DNA of 64,000 nt from Diphasiastrum complanatum (lineage: Eukaryota; Streptophyta; Lycopodiopsida; Lycopodiales; Lycopodiaceae): NCBI GenBank assembly GCA_029204225.1, contig CM055092.1, forward strand, positions 76,749,950-76,813,949. Reading direction: 5' to 3'. A program made the translations under genes and the position numbers. Shown piece after piece: positions 1 to 12,699 of the stretch (positions within the stretch are counted from its first letter, which is position 1; each line of letters opens with the position of its first letter). The notes beneath the pieces were generated by a model. That model worked only from the letters and a program-made list of their open reading frames with translations. It was not told the origin of the DNA and made no database searches.

Positions 1-2893
1 TTGGCATATGACAATGACAAGAAGGTGATCTACACGGCCAATGATGGTGAGTGTGCAATTAAAGGGATTGGCACAATTCATATTTCTCTCTCTACAAATA
101 GGAATGTTCATTTGAAGAATGTTTTGTTCATACCTTCCATTACCAAGAATTTACTTAGTGTGAGTCAATTGCTAAGTAAAGGTTTCAAAGTTAAGTTTGA
201 TGGAGATGCTTGAATGATCAAAAGGAAGGATATCTTGATTGCAAAAGGTAAAAGGAAAGGAATATTGTTCGAACTAGATGCTTGTGTTAATGCTAACCAA
301 GTTGGATTTGTGGCAAGTGAGGATATACCTATTCAAGAGGTTTGGCATAAAAGGATGGGGCACCTCAACTTCAACTCATTGGAGGTAATGGCTAATAAGC
401 AAGTTGTGATTGGTCTTCCAAAATCCTTAAGTAACATCAATCATGTTTGTGAGTCTTGTGCTTTGTCAAAGTCACATAGACTACCTTATGCTAGATCTAC
501 ATCTAGATCTACAAAGCCTTTTCAAGTTGTACATTCGGATATTCGTGGAAGTGACTACAACTAACAATAGTGAAGCTAAGATTTATGTAATTTTCATTGA
601 TAATTTTAGTAGATTTTGTTGGATCTATCTACTAAAGAGCAAAGATGAAGTGTATGATGTCTTTGTTAAGTTCAAGAATGCAAGGGAGAACCAATTTTTT
701 ACAAGGATCAAGTGCTTAAGGAGTGACAATGGTGAAGAGTACATATCTACCAATTTTAAGGCTTTTGTGATGACCATGGGATCAAGAGGGAGTATACAAC
801 ACCAAGGACCTCACAACAAGATGGAGTGGCCGAGAGAAAGAATAGATCTTTACGTGTAAGTGCCAAAGCCATGAGGTTAAGTGCTAATTTTGATAAGCCA
901 TTTTGGCGTCATGATTTGTTGTGTGCTAATTTCTTGTGCAATAGGTGGTCGAGTGCTATTTTGGATGGAAGGACACTTTTGAGATGCTATTCAAGAGGAG
1001 GCCGAGTGTCAACTTTCTTAAAACTTTTGGATGCACATGCTATGTCAATATAACTCTTGATGATAGGACCAAGGAGGATCCATCTTCAAGGAAAGGTATA
1101 TTTGTTGGATATAGTGAGGTAAGTAAAGCCTACAAGGTTTACATTTCTTCTACTAATAAGGTGATTATTGGTAGAGATGTCGTTTTTGATGAGGAAAACA
1201 TTCCAAAAGTATCTTCAAGTAATACTGATGGTAATGTGGATGGATCTAACATTCTTGATATTGATGTAAAGCTTCCTACTTTAGATGGTGATGATGATGG
1301 ACCTTCATCAAGTCAAAGCCAAGGAGAACATCAAGGGAAAGACAAATGCCTTCAAGGCTTACATATGATGAGAAAGGTAAGCAAGTTGTTGGAGGTACAC
1401 ACTTTGCTTTCCTAACCTCTTTTGATGAACCTACTTGTGTAGATGAAGCAAGGAACAAAGAGGAGTGGATCCAAGCAATGGATCTTGAGTATCAAGCTCT
1501 TATGAAGAATGAAACATGGAGATTGGAGTTACCTAAGGACAAGAAAGCTATTGGATGCAAATGGATCTTCAAGGTGAAGACAAACTAAGATGGATCTATC
1601 AACAAGTACAAGGCAAGGTTGGTGGCAAAAGGATATGCTCAAGAACATGGTATTGACTATGATGAAACTTTTGCACCTGTGGCAAAGAGGGTAAGCATTC
1701 GGGTTATCATTTCTCTTGCTACTCTTTATGGATGAGATCTATGCCAATTGGATATCACAAATGCTTTTTTGAATGGTGATCTTGAGGAGGATTTGTAGAT
1801 GGAGCAACCTGAGAGCTACATTTCACCTAAAAAGCCAAATCTTGTGTGTTTTCTACAAAAAGACTTTGTTATGAGTGAGTATGATCATTTACTTTATTAT
1901 AGGTTTTTTGGAAATGATGTTACCATTCTGCTAATCTATGTGGATGATATCATCTTGAGCGGTGGAGACAACCAAGATGTGGAGGATATCAAGAGTGCTC
2001 TCAAGAGTGAGTTTGAGGTGCATGATCTTGGTCATTTGCATTACATTTTTGGAATAGAAGTGATTCGATCTTCTCAATCTACTTTCATTTGTCAAGAGAA
2101 GTATGCTAATGCTATTCTAGAAAGATTTCATATGGTAGATACAAAATCTTGTGATACACCTATGGAGTCAAATGTAAAGCTAACTATAAGAGGTAATGAA
2201 AGATCATTCAAGGACATTACTCTCTCTATAGGAAGCTAGTTGGTTCACTCATCTATATAACCATCACAAGACCAGATCTAAGCTATTGTGTTGGGAGATT
2301 GAGCCAATTCATGCAAGATCCTAGTGAAGAACATTAGAAGCTAGGGAAACGAGTTTTGAGGTATATCATTGAAACTCGAGATTTTGATCATCACCTAACT
2401 TGCTTGGATTTTCAGATTCAGAATTTTTTGGAGATAAAATGGATAGGAAATTCATTAGTTCTCATTGTATTTTCATAGGTGATGGAGCTATATCATGGAT
2501 GTCGAAGAAACAAGCCACTATCTCATTATCATCTAGTGAGGCAGAGTACAAAGCACTTACACATTGCACAAAAGAGATGGTATGGATCAAGAGGATGATC
2601 AAGGATATTTACTTGATGGATTTTCCAGAGAGACCAATCATCTTTTGTGACAACCTATCAGCCCAAAAGTTGGCAACCAATCCTATATTTCATGCTAGGA
2701 GCAAGCATATTGAGGTGGCATATCACTTTGTGAGGGAGCAAATCATGGCAAAGGAGGTGGAGCTTTAACATGTGTCCTCAAGGGAATGTGTAGCCGATAT
2801 CTTCACAAAAGCATTGGAAAAGGACTTGTTCATGAAGCATAGGACTTCACTTGGAGTTTTTTCAAAGTCTATGCTAAAACTAGTTGAAGAAGG
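1..2893 (+). mobile_element. Ty1/Copia retrotransposon, degenerate pol (left end cut by window)
   Basis: A Copia polyprotein can be followed through several frames. Near the start is the end of the protease region (LLSVSQLLSKGF). The GAG-pre-integrase zinc region is at 340-500 (H-R-MGHLNF, then CESCALSKSHRLPY), the integrase core at 535-1200 and the reverse transcriptase at 1440-2330 with the catalytic YVDD at 1939-1950. RNase H is at 2400-2770 (SSSEAEYKAL, then HARSKHIEVAYHFVRE). Stops or frameshifts break it near 211, 562, 860, 1588, 1735, 1797, 2239 and 2766. The segment that normally carries the SLYGLKQAP-type RT motif is missing near 1855, so the enzyme is dead. An AGAAGG purine stretch at 2889-2893 directly precedes the 3' LTR. 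The order PR-IN-RT-RNH is the defining Copia order. The 5' part lies outside the window. Confidence 0.93.
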
Positions 2894-3198
2894 TGTGAAA
2901 AATTTCAACTAGTTTTGCTATTTTGGTCATATTTGTATATTTGGCAATTGAGGCCAATTTTCATATTAGACTTAGAGTTTGACTTTCCAAAGTTATATTA
3001 GTCTAAAGGCATTTGAATGAACACTTTTGAAAAGTGTGGGAAAGTATAGTACACGAGTTTTTGGTAGATTCAATTTGAGTAGTAGAGACATTGAATCTAG
3101 TCACAATAAAAGTAGGGTTTTTCATTATGGAGGGAAACCAAAGTTTGAAATTAGATTTGGACCTATTATAAAAGGATGTAACTTGTGGGAAGAGAAGA

Positions 3199-3284
<86 letters not shown>

Positions 3285-3529
3285 TCATTTCATGCTTATA
3301 CATGGTTCTCTTGGGTTCATCTATCCATTGGTGCACTATATTGGTGATATCTTGCAATCTTGTGTGTAGAATGCCTATTTTATGTTATTTTCAGATCCGC
3401 ATATGTAAAAGATAGTAGATTACTATTTTTTTATGGATAGCAACTTCATCATATCTTATGTTTGATGTTTGATCAGGTTCTTAGTGAGTTTGCATCTCTT
3501 TCATTAAGTAGATGTTGATTTTCTCACAC
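2894..3529 (+). repeat. 3' LTR of the Copia element, containing a (CT)n tract
   Basis: The LTR begins TGTGAAAA right after the purine tract and ends TTTTCTCACA, giving imperfect terminal inverted repeats with TG...CA ends. A TATA-like motif (TATTATAAAAGG) at about 3165-3176 is followed some 26 bases later by a (TC)n tract at 3202-3280. A close relative of the second half of this LTR (from about 3091) occurs at 27180-27640 with the same TATA and CT layout. The LTR is about 636 bp. DNA beyond 3529 belongs to an unrelated minus-strand element. Confidence 0.75.
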
Positions 3530-3539
3530 TGGCAAGATT

Positions 3540-5205
3540 GGTAGAGTTGATCTATTTCTAACCAAAGATCAGGTTATGGATTTGGATCTTGATTGATCCC
3601 AAATTCTTCAAATCTTTGCTGAGTAATATAGATCAACTTTCGCTTTCTGTCTCTTTGGATTTGAATACCTAGACAGTAATGCGCTTCGCCCAGATCTTTC
3701 ATGTCAAATTTTGATGACAACATTGATTTAGCATCTTTTATTAGATCGATATTGTTGTTAAAAAGCAGTGTTTCATCCACATACAAAGCAATAATAATAA
3801 AAGAATGCTACACAATTTTGCATCTAAAGTGGTTGGTTTATAGCCGTGATCGATAAGAAAAGTGTTGATCCTTTGAAACCATGCTCTAGCAGATTACTTC
3901 AAGCCATAAGGTCTATGTGGAGTTTACATACATGCTTCTATTTGCCTTTGATATTATAACCTTCGGGCTGTATCATGTAGATATCTTCTTCGATAACTCC
4001 ATTAAGATATGATGTTTGTACATCCATTTGATGTATCTCTAGATCGACTGCAGCAGCAAACGACAATAGAAGTCTGATTGAAGAATTTTTAACCACTGGA
4101 CTGAAAGTCTTAGTATAGTCGACATTAGGTATCTACGAAAATCCTCTTGTGACAAGTCAAGCTTTACTTCAATCGATACTTTCTTCCACATTGTATTTGA
4201 TTTTGAGAATCCATTTGCAATCAACTACATTTCTGTTGGCAGACAATTCGACAATAGACCAAGTATGGTTTTTGATGAGAGATGAATATTCTCTATCCAT
4301 AGTTTTTTTTCCAAAAATTGAAATCAGACTGACTGAGTGCTTCTTCAACAATAGTCGGCTCTTGAACAAGATAGGCTACAGATATGTGGTCTGCGATCTC
4401 TTGTCGATCTTCTAGGAGATGAACAAAGTTGATTATTTTCATTATGCTATAGTTATTGAGTTGCAACATCATCTTCTTTGGATTCATTGTTGATAAGCTA
4501 TTTGTCTGAAGTAGACGAGCTAGGACCAATAATATGATTAGTAGACTTGGGAACAATAATGTTCGATAATTCAGGAATATCCAATAGTTCGACTACATGA
4601 GGTTTGCCATTGTATTTGAGGTGGAAGTCGAGCTTCTTCTTGATATCTTGTGGTATCTGTGCATAAGCGATACCTCCAAAAAACGCGTAGGTTTGATAAT
4701 GATGGTTTGGAGCCTATCCAAACTTCATAAGGTGTTTTGTCTAAGAAACCTTTAATCGGACATCTATTATGGATATAAGCTATAGTGGAGACAGCTTTAG
4801 CCTAGAAGACTTTCAGAAGTGTCGCATGAGCAAGCATACACTTGGCCGATTCGACTAAGGTTCTGTTCTTTTTCTCAGCAAGTCCATTTGACTGAGGCGA
4901 ATAGGAGGTAATAAATTGTTGCTCAATGCCATTGTTAAGAAAATACTCCTTGAATTTGGTAGAATGTACTATCCCCCATTATTGGACCTCAGTGCTATAA
5001 TTCTCTTACCAGTTTCCATTTATGAATGCTCCTTGAATTGTCGAAAGATTTTGAAAGCCTCTGATTTTTGCTTAGTAAAATAGACAGTTGTTCTTCTGAA
5101 ATATTCATCAATGAATCACTCTTGATAGTAGACACACAAAAAATCATTCCAATGTGAAAATGTGTAAAACAGATAAGATAAAGAGCATCACAATTTGCAT
5201 ACACT
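3540..5205 (-). mobile_element. Ty1/Copia relic, integrase to RT (minus strand)
   Basis: Read on the minus strand from 5205 downward, the integrase core appears first (motifs like QQFITSYSPQSNGLAEKKNRT, then SAKCMLAHA). An integrase C-terminal/linker region follows near 4750-4600, then the RT N-terminal part at 4369-4169 (SIVELSANRNVVDCKWILKIK) and the RT palm end at 3786-3574. The palm end holds MYVDETLLF (normally YVDD, here YVDE) and DMKDLGEAHYCLGIQI. Many stops interrupt it. Protease, gag and RNase H are absent, so the element is truncated at both ends: at 3530 by the LTR of the preceding element and near 5210 by a Gypsy LTR. The D-to-E change in the catalytic motif alone would impair the RT. 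Confidence 0.88.
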
Positions 5206-5210
5206 TTCAG

Positions 5211-5833
5211 TCATAGTTATGCCATGTCATACTCGACGTGACCCAAAAGTAACTAATATCATTGTGAGGCCCAGAACACACTAAATGGAGTTAGTACAAG
5301 GTTTGGGACAGGTGCATGTGTAGAGTTATCGATAACAATTCTATGTATAACGATCGCCAAGTGAAGATCTTCAAGAATCTTGTCACATTCAAACCAAAAG
5401 GACAACTCTGGAGCATGAATCACCCAACCAATATGGAGAGGCTAGTCAATACCCTAACCAATCCACTCCCAAGCCACAGTGAATGAACACAAGAGAGGAG
5501 AGGAAACCTGGCTCAAGAATCTGAAATTCCAATAGGGAGATGGGCGAGTTTCCATGGTAAGTATTCTCTCCAAGAGGAGAAAATATTTCTCTTAGGATCC
5601 CCATGCAACCTATATTAAGCTATTGACCTCCTATTCTTGTATTAAAGCAGTCATTCACCATGCATGTGCTCCTATTTCCAATTATATGTCAAGGCCCTCA
5701 TATGATTATTAATTACTTGTGACGACCATGTTCGGAATGACGTAGCATAACTAATAATCACATACAACTAGAGTGACTGGCTATCCATGTCAGGAATTAT
5801 TTCGATTCCCTTATACAGGACATGGACATAACA
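5211..5833 (-). repeat. Gypsy LTR (minus-strand 3' LTR) with internal inverted repeat
   Basis: On the minus strand a polypurine tract (5848-5834) is followed by TGTTATGTCC, the expected LTR start. The other end, near 5211, reads GGCATAACTA. A second copy of that end at 9096-9240 finishes ..CTAACA, so the family has TGTTA...TAACA ends. Inside the LTR, 5214-5275 and the reverse complement of 5690-5753 align over about 60 bases (both begin TAGTTATGC and share CAAGTAA-like and TGAGG blocks), forming a long imperfect inverted repeat. Confidence 0.6.
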
Positions 5834-6600
5834 TTCTTCCTCCCTTGAACCACTTCTATCTCTAAAAGTGAGACCTAGGAAAATTCCTCTTTATGCTTTC
5901 GACCCACTCCCACGAATCATCATCCTCAGTCCGTCCCTTCCACCTAATCAAGCACTCAAAGATAGAACGATTTCTCAATTGTTTATCTCTGGTTCTGAGT
6001 ACCTTTTTCAGGTTCCAAAGGAACACTAAGCGATAAGTCCTCCAAATGGATAAGATCTTCCTCTGAACCGACTACGTCACTTTCATGTAAACTTAATTTT
6101 AAACGGCTTACATGAAACACGGAGTGAGTTGTAGATTTGTTCTGAAGATCTAGTTCGAAAGCTAAACAACCAATTTTCTTTATAATCCAAAACGGTCCAC
6201 AATATCTGGTAAACAATTTATAACGCTTCCACGTATGCATAGTCTTAGAATCCTTAAGTATTCTAAGATATACCCAGTCATCAACTTCAAAATCTTCGAG
6301 AGACCTCTTAAGATTGGTATAGTGCTTAGCTCTATCCTGAGCACTCCGGATACAATCACGGCCCATTTGCAATATTCCATACATATCATGCAAAAAATTC
6401 GCAACTTTCTGGATCTTAACAAACTTCGTCTCCACATTTACCGGAGATCTAGGCTGAAAACCGTACATCAGCAGAAACGGACTATAACCAATAGCAGAAT
6501 GTTTCCTACTGTTATAAGCAAACTCAATCAAAGGAACGTAATCTTCTCACTGAGATTGCCTGTGAGACACATATGTTCTCAACATATCCTCCATTAGAGG
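5834..6600 (-). mobile_element. Ty3/Gypsy integrase C-terminal relic
   Basis: A 182-residue minus-strand frame (6531-5983) reads from the end of the integrase catalytic core (IEFAYNSRKHSAIGYSPF, then MYGFQPRSP) through the GPY/F-type C-terminal region (RYCGPFWIIKKIG, then HSVFHVSRLK). Near 6540 the frame breaks. After its stop at 5983 a short remnant with chromodomain-like spacing leads to the purine tract at 5848-5834 and the LTR. The YSPF.LMYGFQPRS block also occurs in the plus-strand Gypsy at 15280-15325, so the two elements are related. No gag, protease or RT is present. Confidence 0.88.
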
Positions 6601-7194
6601 AATTATGAATCCAAAAAAGACCCTTTTAGAAATGCCACGTAGATTGACAAAGTTTATTAATGTAAATTACTAAAATAAAGTTATTTTTTGCCCAAATTCT
6701 TTTTAATTTCTAACCACACTTTTTGATGCTTAACCATTTTATGTACATTACCATTTGTAGTTCATTGAAAATAGCGTAACTTTTTAACCGTAGCTCAGAT
6801 TGAGACGAAAATTATACCGTTGGAAAGCGCTCAACGAGAGCTTTCTAAGGGCACCCTAATGACTACTTTCGAGCTGTCGTTCAAAATTTAAGGCCGGTCA
6901 AAGTTCTCCAAAAAAAAGTCAAATATTGCTCTTGTGCGCGGAAAGGTGCGACATATACGTAAGGAACGATGATATCGATTTTGTGTGAGCGTGGAAGAAG
7001 GAGGCAGTTACATATGAGGTCGTGGTGCACAAAAGCGATATGTATGGATGTAATATCGCTTTGTGCTTGCGCAGATGGAGGAAGTGATAAGGGAGCTAAA
7101 GGGGCACACAGATAAGCGATATGCGAGCGGAAAAGACCCTTCTTTAAGTGCAGATGCGGTGACAAATGTAAAAACAATTCTTCTATCATTTGGT
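6601..7194. other. Non-coding stretch, no gene seen
   Basis: AT-rich DNA between the Gypsy relic and the Penelope-like element. Open frames here are short and show no recognisable motif. Probably decayed transposon or old intergenic sequence. Confidence 0.4.
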
Positions 7195-7216
7195 TTGATC
7201 ACGCTATTTGGTTTAT

Positions 7217-7314
7217 GATGAACAACCTTGCCAAGTTCTTCCCTGGTGCATCTCTACAGAACCAGATGAACAACCTTGCCAAGTTCTTCCCTGGTGCATC
7301 TCCACAGAACTAGC
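7217..7314 (+). repeat. 48-bp tandem duplication
   Basis: The block beginning ATGAACAACCTTGCCAAGTT is present twice head to tail (7217-7264 and 7265-7314) with only a few differences. It lies just before the first recognisable part of the Penelope-like reading frame and may be a local slippage duplication. Confidence 0.8.
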
Positions 7315-7319
7315 TTAAT

Positions 7320-8940
7320 GCCTTCTTTCTTTGGCTTCATAAACTTGCTAGAGATGTTGGTAAAGCCCACCTTGCCTTTATGTACATCAGACAACACATG
7401 ATTGAAGCTGCCATTGAACTTTCCATTAACCCTATTGCTAAGCTTCTAGCACACCTTGGCGATAGCGAAAATATCCGAGAAATTGAATGCCTTCTTAAAA
7501 AGCCCAGCTTCTCTACCTTACAAGATAAATACTTCCAAAATACGAGCAAGAAAACATGGTCCTTCAATCTGAATAATCCGAACTCAGTCATATCAGGCAG
7601 TGGCAACAAGAAGAGATACTTTTCGAATAAAGGCAATGAGGGGCAAAGCAGTGGTGGCAAAGAGGATATTCCTATTAGAAAGCTAGATTTTTACCTTGAT
7701 TGATCCATGCGCGGGAGAAAATAGAAGAAATAAGGGTCTTGGAGGTCAGTGCAATTGGTAGATGATGACTAATGGTTAGAAGAGATAAAGAGAAGATGTT
7801 TATGTATTTACATTATTACAATAGATGCTTTGAGAATATAAACGTTAAACAACTTTATTTTGAGACTTTACTTCAAAGTTTTGGTCACATTGATGAGATC
7901 TTTGAGCAAATTGTGCTAGGTTGGACTTTTTTTCGCGTTTAAAGCATGATTGGTATAAACCCTTTCAAGTCTTTTGTGAGTTCAATATTGATAATATTCC
8001 ACCTTGTACATGTTCGAATTCTAAACGTTGTAAAGAGTTAGTATTGATGAAAGTGTTGGGCATGTTATTTCTATGAATACTAGAATTATTAGCAAAATTT
8101 TAAGGAACGACCTAAACAAAGGGCTTAATCATATTCCTTTACGTCAATCTAATATTAATGAGGTTGCTTTGAAACTTTACCAAGGATCATTTAAATTGGC
8201 TAAATTTTACCAATTTATCAAAATATGGATCATGATAGTATTGTGGAACACGCCCTAATTTGCAAACATGTTGTTACAAACTTTTTAAAGAAGACCAGAT
8301 GTCTTCATGGTAAAAGCACCACAAGAAACGATGTAAAGAATGCTATTGATGAGCGTAACTGGATTACTAGCTATCTGTATGTGAATGGTGTGGATAAGGC
8401 CCAACATAATCCTTGTTTCATGTGCATCTACTTCGTTAGAAACTTGGCTTTGCAAAGATTATCTAGTCCAGATTTTGTCCCTTTTTCAGAGGAAGGTAAC
8501 AATACCATCGATAATGCTATGACAATTATTAAGCATATATTTTCTAATAAGTTGTCAGATTTTCTTATAGAGAAAGAAGAATTACCTTTTCTACTATGTA
8601 CCTTTAAAGCATATGAAAATGCTTTCAGATGGATTACAAATGCACATGACTGCTACTTTTCAAAGGTGGCCACATTTCTTTCTAGAGCTCTTGGTATTCT
8701 ATCTCCGCTCCTCATGGAGGGTGCTGGCCTTAAGGCAAATTCATACCGGAGTTACCTAATGTGGATACCAACCTATTCTGGTAGTGCAACTCATCCACTG
8801 ATTCTATCTTGATGTGCCAAATAAAATCACTTCTATGTGGTCTACTAACATCTCTAAGTGTTATGAAAACATCCCTCTTAATAGCCTAGATGGGCTAAAA
8901 ACTATAATATGTAAGATTCAAATTTAGCAAGAACAAAAGT
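7320..8940 (+). mobile_element. Penelope-like retroelement, N-terminal half (degenerate)
   Basis: Three open segments in different frames (7380-7703, 8073-8258, 8225-8812) plus a frame running to about 8935 read like the N-terminal half of a Penelope-like RT. Visible blocks are a Cys cluster (IPPCTC) near 7995, a GHVIS...L..GLNHIP block at 8058-8140, a DKAQHNPCFMC block at 8394-8425, AFRWITNAH (compare the FRFI/FRWI block) near 8620-8650, and after a frameshift STNISKCYENIPL near 8840-8875, which fits the first catalytic Asp region (here degraded; usually DI.K.Y..IP). Homology is recognised by eye only. The frame stops at about 8935 and what follows decays before an LTR-like sequence at 9096. 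The matching C-terminal half lies at about 15380-15770. Confidence 0.6.
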
Positions 8941-9095
8941 CTTGTCTATAAATGGAAACCTAACCATGAGGAATGTAAATGGAAGTGGCTAAACAAACCA
9001 ACTGAAAAATGGACTCATATTGTTATGATTATGACCAGTACATATGATACAATATACTCCTAGTCTTGGATACATAGTACTCTAGTGAAGCAAGC

Positions 9096-9240
9096 TGTTA
9101 GTTATGCCACGTCATACTGGATGTGACCCAAAAGTAACTAATATCCTTGTGAGGTCCAAAACACATAAATGAAGTTTAGACAATAGTATGAGACAATGTA
9201 TGCATGTGTAGAGTTATCAATAGCAATTCTATGAATAGTT
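9096..9240 (-). repeat. Gypsy LTR fragment (copy of the 5211 LTR end)
   Basis: Starting TGTTAGTTATGCC at 9096, about 140 bases match 5211-5355 in the same orientation (shared blocks GTGACCCAAAAGTAACTAAT and GCATGTGTAGAGTTATC). It is the terminal part of the minus-strand LTR family. It begins exactly where recognisable Penelope-like sequence is lost, so 9095/9096 is a likely insertion junction. The copy diverges after 9240. Confidence 0.75.
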
Positions 9241-11157
9241 GGTCCATGCATTGGACCCTATTCTTGATGAATCTATGTATAGGGAACTTAGGGCTATGCA
9301 TGGCTATGTGCCCAAGATGCTTTTGGCTCTATATATTGGGTCCAAACTCGTCCTACTCCTCATCATGGTTGTGGATTCATTGCTAGGCTCTCATTCTACA
9401 TTCATGCTTCTTGTTCCTTGGCTTGGAGGTGAAGCTTCTAAAGTTTGATTGGATGCTTCTACTTGGTTGGGTGGTTTATCCATAGTGTGTTATCATTGTG
9501 TTTATGATTTGTAAGCAGGATCTGAGGAGCTTCCCTTATAATGGTATCAAAGCAATACTTACAAGTTTGGAGAGGTGGTGCTTTTCATTGGAGCTTGGTG
9601 GTAATCAACTAGCATTCTCATCCAAGGAGAGGAGCAAGGTTGCAAGTTGGTGGACCTTCCCAATTTCAATTTGCATGATCTATATCTCTCTCAAATTCAT
9701 TGTGGTTTATGGATAATTGTGCTAGGAAATCAATTTTGGTTGTAGGCCAAATTTGGCTTGTTTTCCATGATTTTGGCACAAAATGGATGGTAGAATTCAA
9801 AATCCAGCAAGTTTAGATCAATTGGTTGGTTATAACTCTGTATATAGGATTTTATGTGGATTAGGAAAACGTTCTTGCCATTAAATTCCATTATGTCATG
9901 GTGAAAAAACCTAGAAAGGGCCAAAATTCATGATTTTTGTTTGTTTTTTCATGAAATTGGATGGTAGGAGGTTGTTGAACATCAATTGAAGTTGGGAAAA
10001 GATGGATCATAGTCTCTAAAAGCTGTCCTAGAAGTTAGAGCCAACAATTCCAGCAATTGGATTTGTAGGAAGTAAAAAATTGACCAATTTTGGTGAATTT
10101 TGGGGGGTGGATTTCTCTAAATCCATAAGGGGATCATTCTAAATTTTTTACAATATGATTTGTATTCCTTTTTACCTTCCCAGCAAGCTATTAGACTTGT
10201 AAATTGATGGGTAGAGGCTTATGTTTCAATTCCAGCAAGTTTGTAGCAAATTTGACTTCTAGAAATCAAGAATTCATGGTTCTCAGCCCATACTGCTTCA
10301 TAGGATCTGTATGAAGGCTTCATGAAAGTCTTAGAGACCATTTCAGACTATTTGGATCATCACTTTTAGGCTTGGTTGAGTGTTTGCAAGTTTTTAGGCT
10401 GATTGGTCTTGAAAAAATACGCCCTCCTACAGGTTTTTTGGCTGTTTTGAACTCGCACGTGTGAATCCTAGGTGGCAGGCTGACTTGGCAAGTGTCTTGT
10501 TCACTAGTTCGCCCTTTAACTGAGCTTTACAGCACCCAATTTGGTGTCCTGTAGCCAAAGATATGATCATTTGAAGTTTTGCAATTTTGTGAGCAAAATT
10601 GCTAGAATTTCGAATTGTTCTAATTGCATGCAAGTCAATTTCCTATTTTGAGGTACTGTGTTTGCATGGAATGTCTGCATGTTGATTCTCAAAGTGATTT
10701 TGACATGCATGAGTGGTTTAGATTTGTTTTGAGTGGTTATACGCATGTACTCTAATTGATAGATACAAAATTGGGTTTTATAGCTAGCAATTTCCGTAGA
10801 ACTAGTAATTGTGAAAAATCAGTTTAATGTCGCATGTCTTGCATGCCTGATGGACAGTAATGTAGTAAAATTAAGAATCGAATAGTGAATCGAATTTTCG
10901 ATTTCGATTGCTTAATAATTGACAGTGTTTTTTTTTACGAATTTTTAGAAAACGTAAAAAAAAAAATTTAAAAATAAAAGTGCGAAAACTCAAAAATTTT
11001 AGTTTATTTCCGTTTCTTGTAATATCTATGAAATTGACTAAAAATAGTGATTTGACCATGTTGGAGTCAATTTCAGTTGGTTTTGGTCAATTGTACTTCA
11101 CTATGAGTTAATCTGGTATTAACTAAATTTAGTAATTTCCAGGATAGATATATCAAG
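9241..11157 (+). other. Probable LTR/5' leader of a Gypsy element; no gene
   Basis: No convincing reading frame in 1.9 kb. A TATATATTGGG motif at about 9331 and a TGGTATCAAAGC sequence at 9542-9553, which resembles the tRNA-Met primer-binding site of plant LTR elements (usually TGGTATCAGAGC), suggest that a 5' LTR ends near 9540 and that the rest is untranslated leader of the downstream gag. The leader repeatedly contains CCAGCAA. No clean LTR boundary was found. Confidence 0.35.
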
Positions 11158-12655
11158 ATGGCCGAAGAAACTTCAGATCTAGCTGCGAATCCCGGGTGCG
11201 CCATCTTATATGGTGATTTGTTAGCAGTTGAGTACGGCGCTCAATGATATGAATAATCGTAATCAGATGAGAGATCAGCAAATGGAGGTTCTATTGAATC
11301 AAGTCAAATTGATATCTTCACCCAATCTCGGTTTTCAACCGGAGGTTTATGCGGGGGAGAAGAAGGAGAAGAAACCTGAAGTCGTTGAGGACTGGCTGGC
11401 CAAGTGGCGTAGTTACTTCAATCTGCACGGTGTTCCTGATGAGAAGAAAATTGAAAGTGTCGTGTCGTTCTTACGTGACAAAGCGTCATTGTGGTGGTGA
11501 GATTTACCGATGAATCCAACTACTTGGGATGCGTTTGCGGAAGTTTTCAAGAAAGCTTTCATAGTAGCTAATGACGTTGACTACTACCTAAAGTTCGTGA
11601 ACTGCAGGATGGGTACAAAGAGTTTAGACTCTTATATCCAGGTATTCATGGACCTATGGAATAGGGTTCCATCATTCAATACGAAGTTGGCAGTTTGGCA
11701 ATTTGTCCTAGGTTTGTCAGCCGACTATCAGAACGAATGCAGGCGAAATGTGCTTCAAAACCTCGAGGATGCATTTCAGATTGCGAAAGCATATGATTCC
11801 ACAGTGGTGGCATCCAAGAAGCAGTTTGCACAAATTCCAACCACTTTGAAAACCAAGAAGGGTAAGAAGCGTGGTCCAGACCAAGCAAAATATTTTGACG
11901 AATTAGATCAAGCAACATCGGAACCCAGGAAGCCGAAGAGAAAGAGATTTAAGAAATCTATGTCTTGGGAAAAGACTAAGAAAGAGAACTTATGTATCGT
12001 TTGTAAGAAGCTTGGACATATGATGAAATTTTGTCCAGAAAGGAAGAAAGTGTATGCTCACATGATTGAGATCCCAGGAGGCAATGGTAAGACTTTGGAA
12101 ATTAACCTGACTGATTGTGAGTGTGAATGTTCTTTTAGTACTACTTCTTTCTTGCCTAATGAACTTTTTCGTTTAATTGGCATAGTTAAAGATCAAAAAG
12201 TGAGTATTTTATTGGACAGTAGTTCAACTCATAATTTTATTAATTCTCATCTTGTGCAGAAACTCAGCTTGGAAACTGAAGCCAGCAATCATAGATATAA
12301 AGTTTATCTAGTTTCAGGAGCAGAGTTGGAGACTTGGAACGTAAAAGTTCCGAAGCTCCCAGTTTTGATGCAAGAACATGCAGAATTAGTTAATTTTCAT
12401 GTTTTAGACTTAGCCCGTACTGATTTAATCTTAGGTTATGAATGGTTATTTAGTAAATTGTCTTCTCTGTTAATTGATTTTGAGAAGCATGTTCTCACTT
12501 TCAAGGAGGGTGATGAGGTAGTTACATTATTTGGCAATAATTTTGTATGTCCGTTGGATCAGATTTCTACAGTAAATGAATTGGAGACATTGGATTATTC
12601 TGAGTATGAAGTTTTTTTAATATGTGCTATTCCAGTTGTGATGTTCCTGAAATGA
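11158..12655 (+). pseudogene. Ty3/Gypsy gag and protease, frameshifted
   Basis: The start MAEETSDLAAN at 11158 shifts frame near 11220 and continues as gag (VVEDWLAKWRSYFNLHG, then FLRDKASLWW), with a stop at 11500. From 11510 a 381-residue frame carries the rest of the retrotransposon gag domain, a basic stretch, a CCHC zinc knuckle (CIVCKKLGHMMKFC, about residues 162-175) and a retropepsin-like domain. The protease active-site motif reads ILLDSSSTHNFI; the usual motif is D-S/T-G, so the Gly is lost. The protease is probably inactive. The domain order and the RT downstream place it in Ty3/Gypsy. Confidence 0.92.
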
Positions 12656-12699
12656 ATCTAAATGGTTGTAAATTCTCAACAATTTTTAGCTTAGTAAAC

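Noticed and set aside
3027-3415. Frames encoding long Ser-Leu repeats across the CT tract
   Set aside because: Pure microsatellite translation; the DNA is an LTR.
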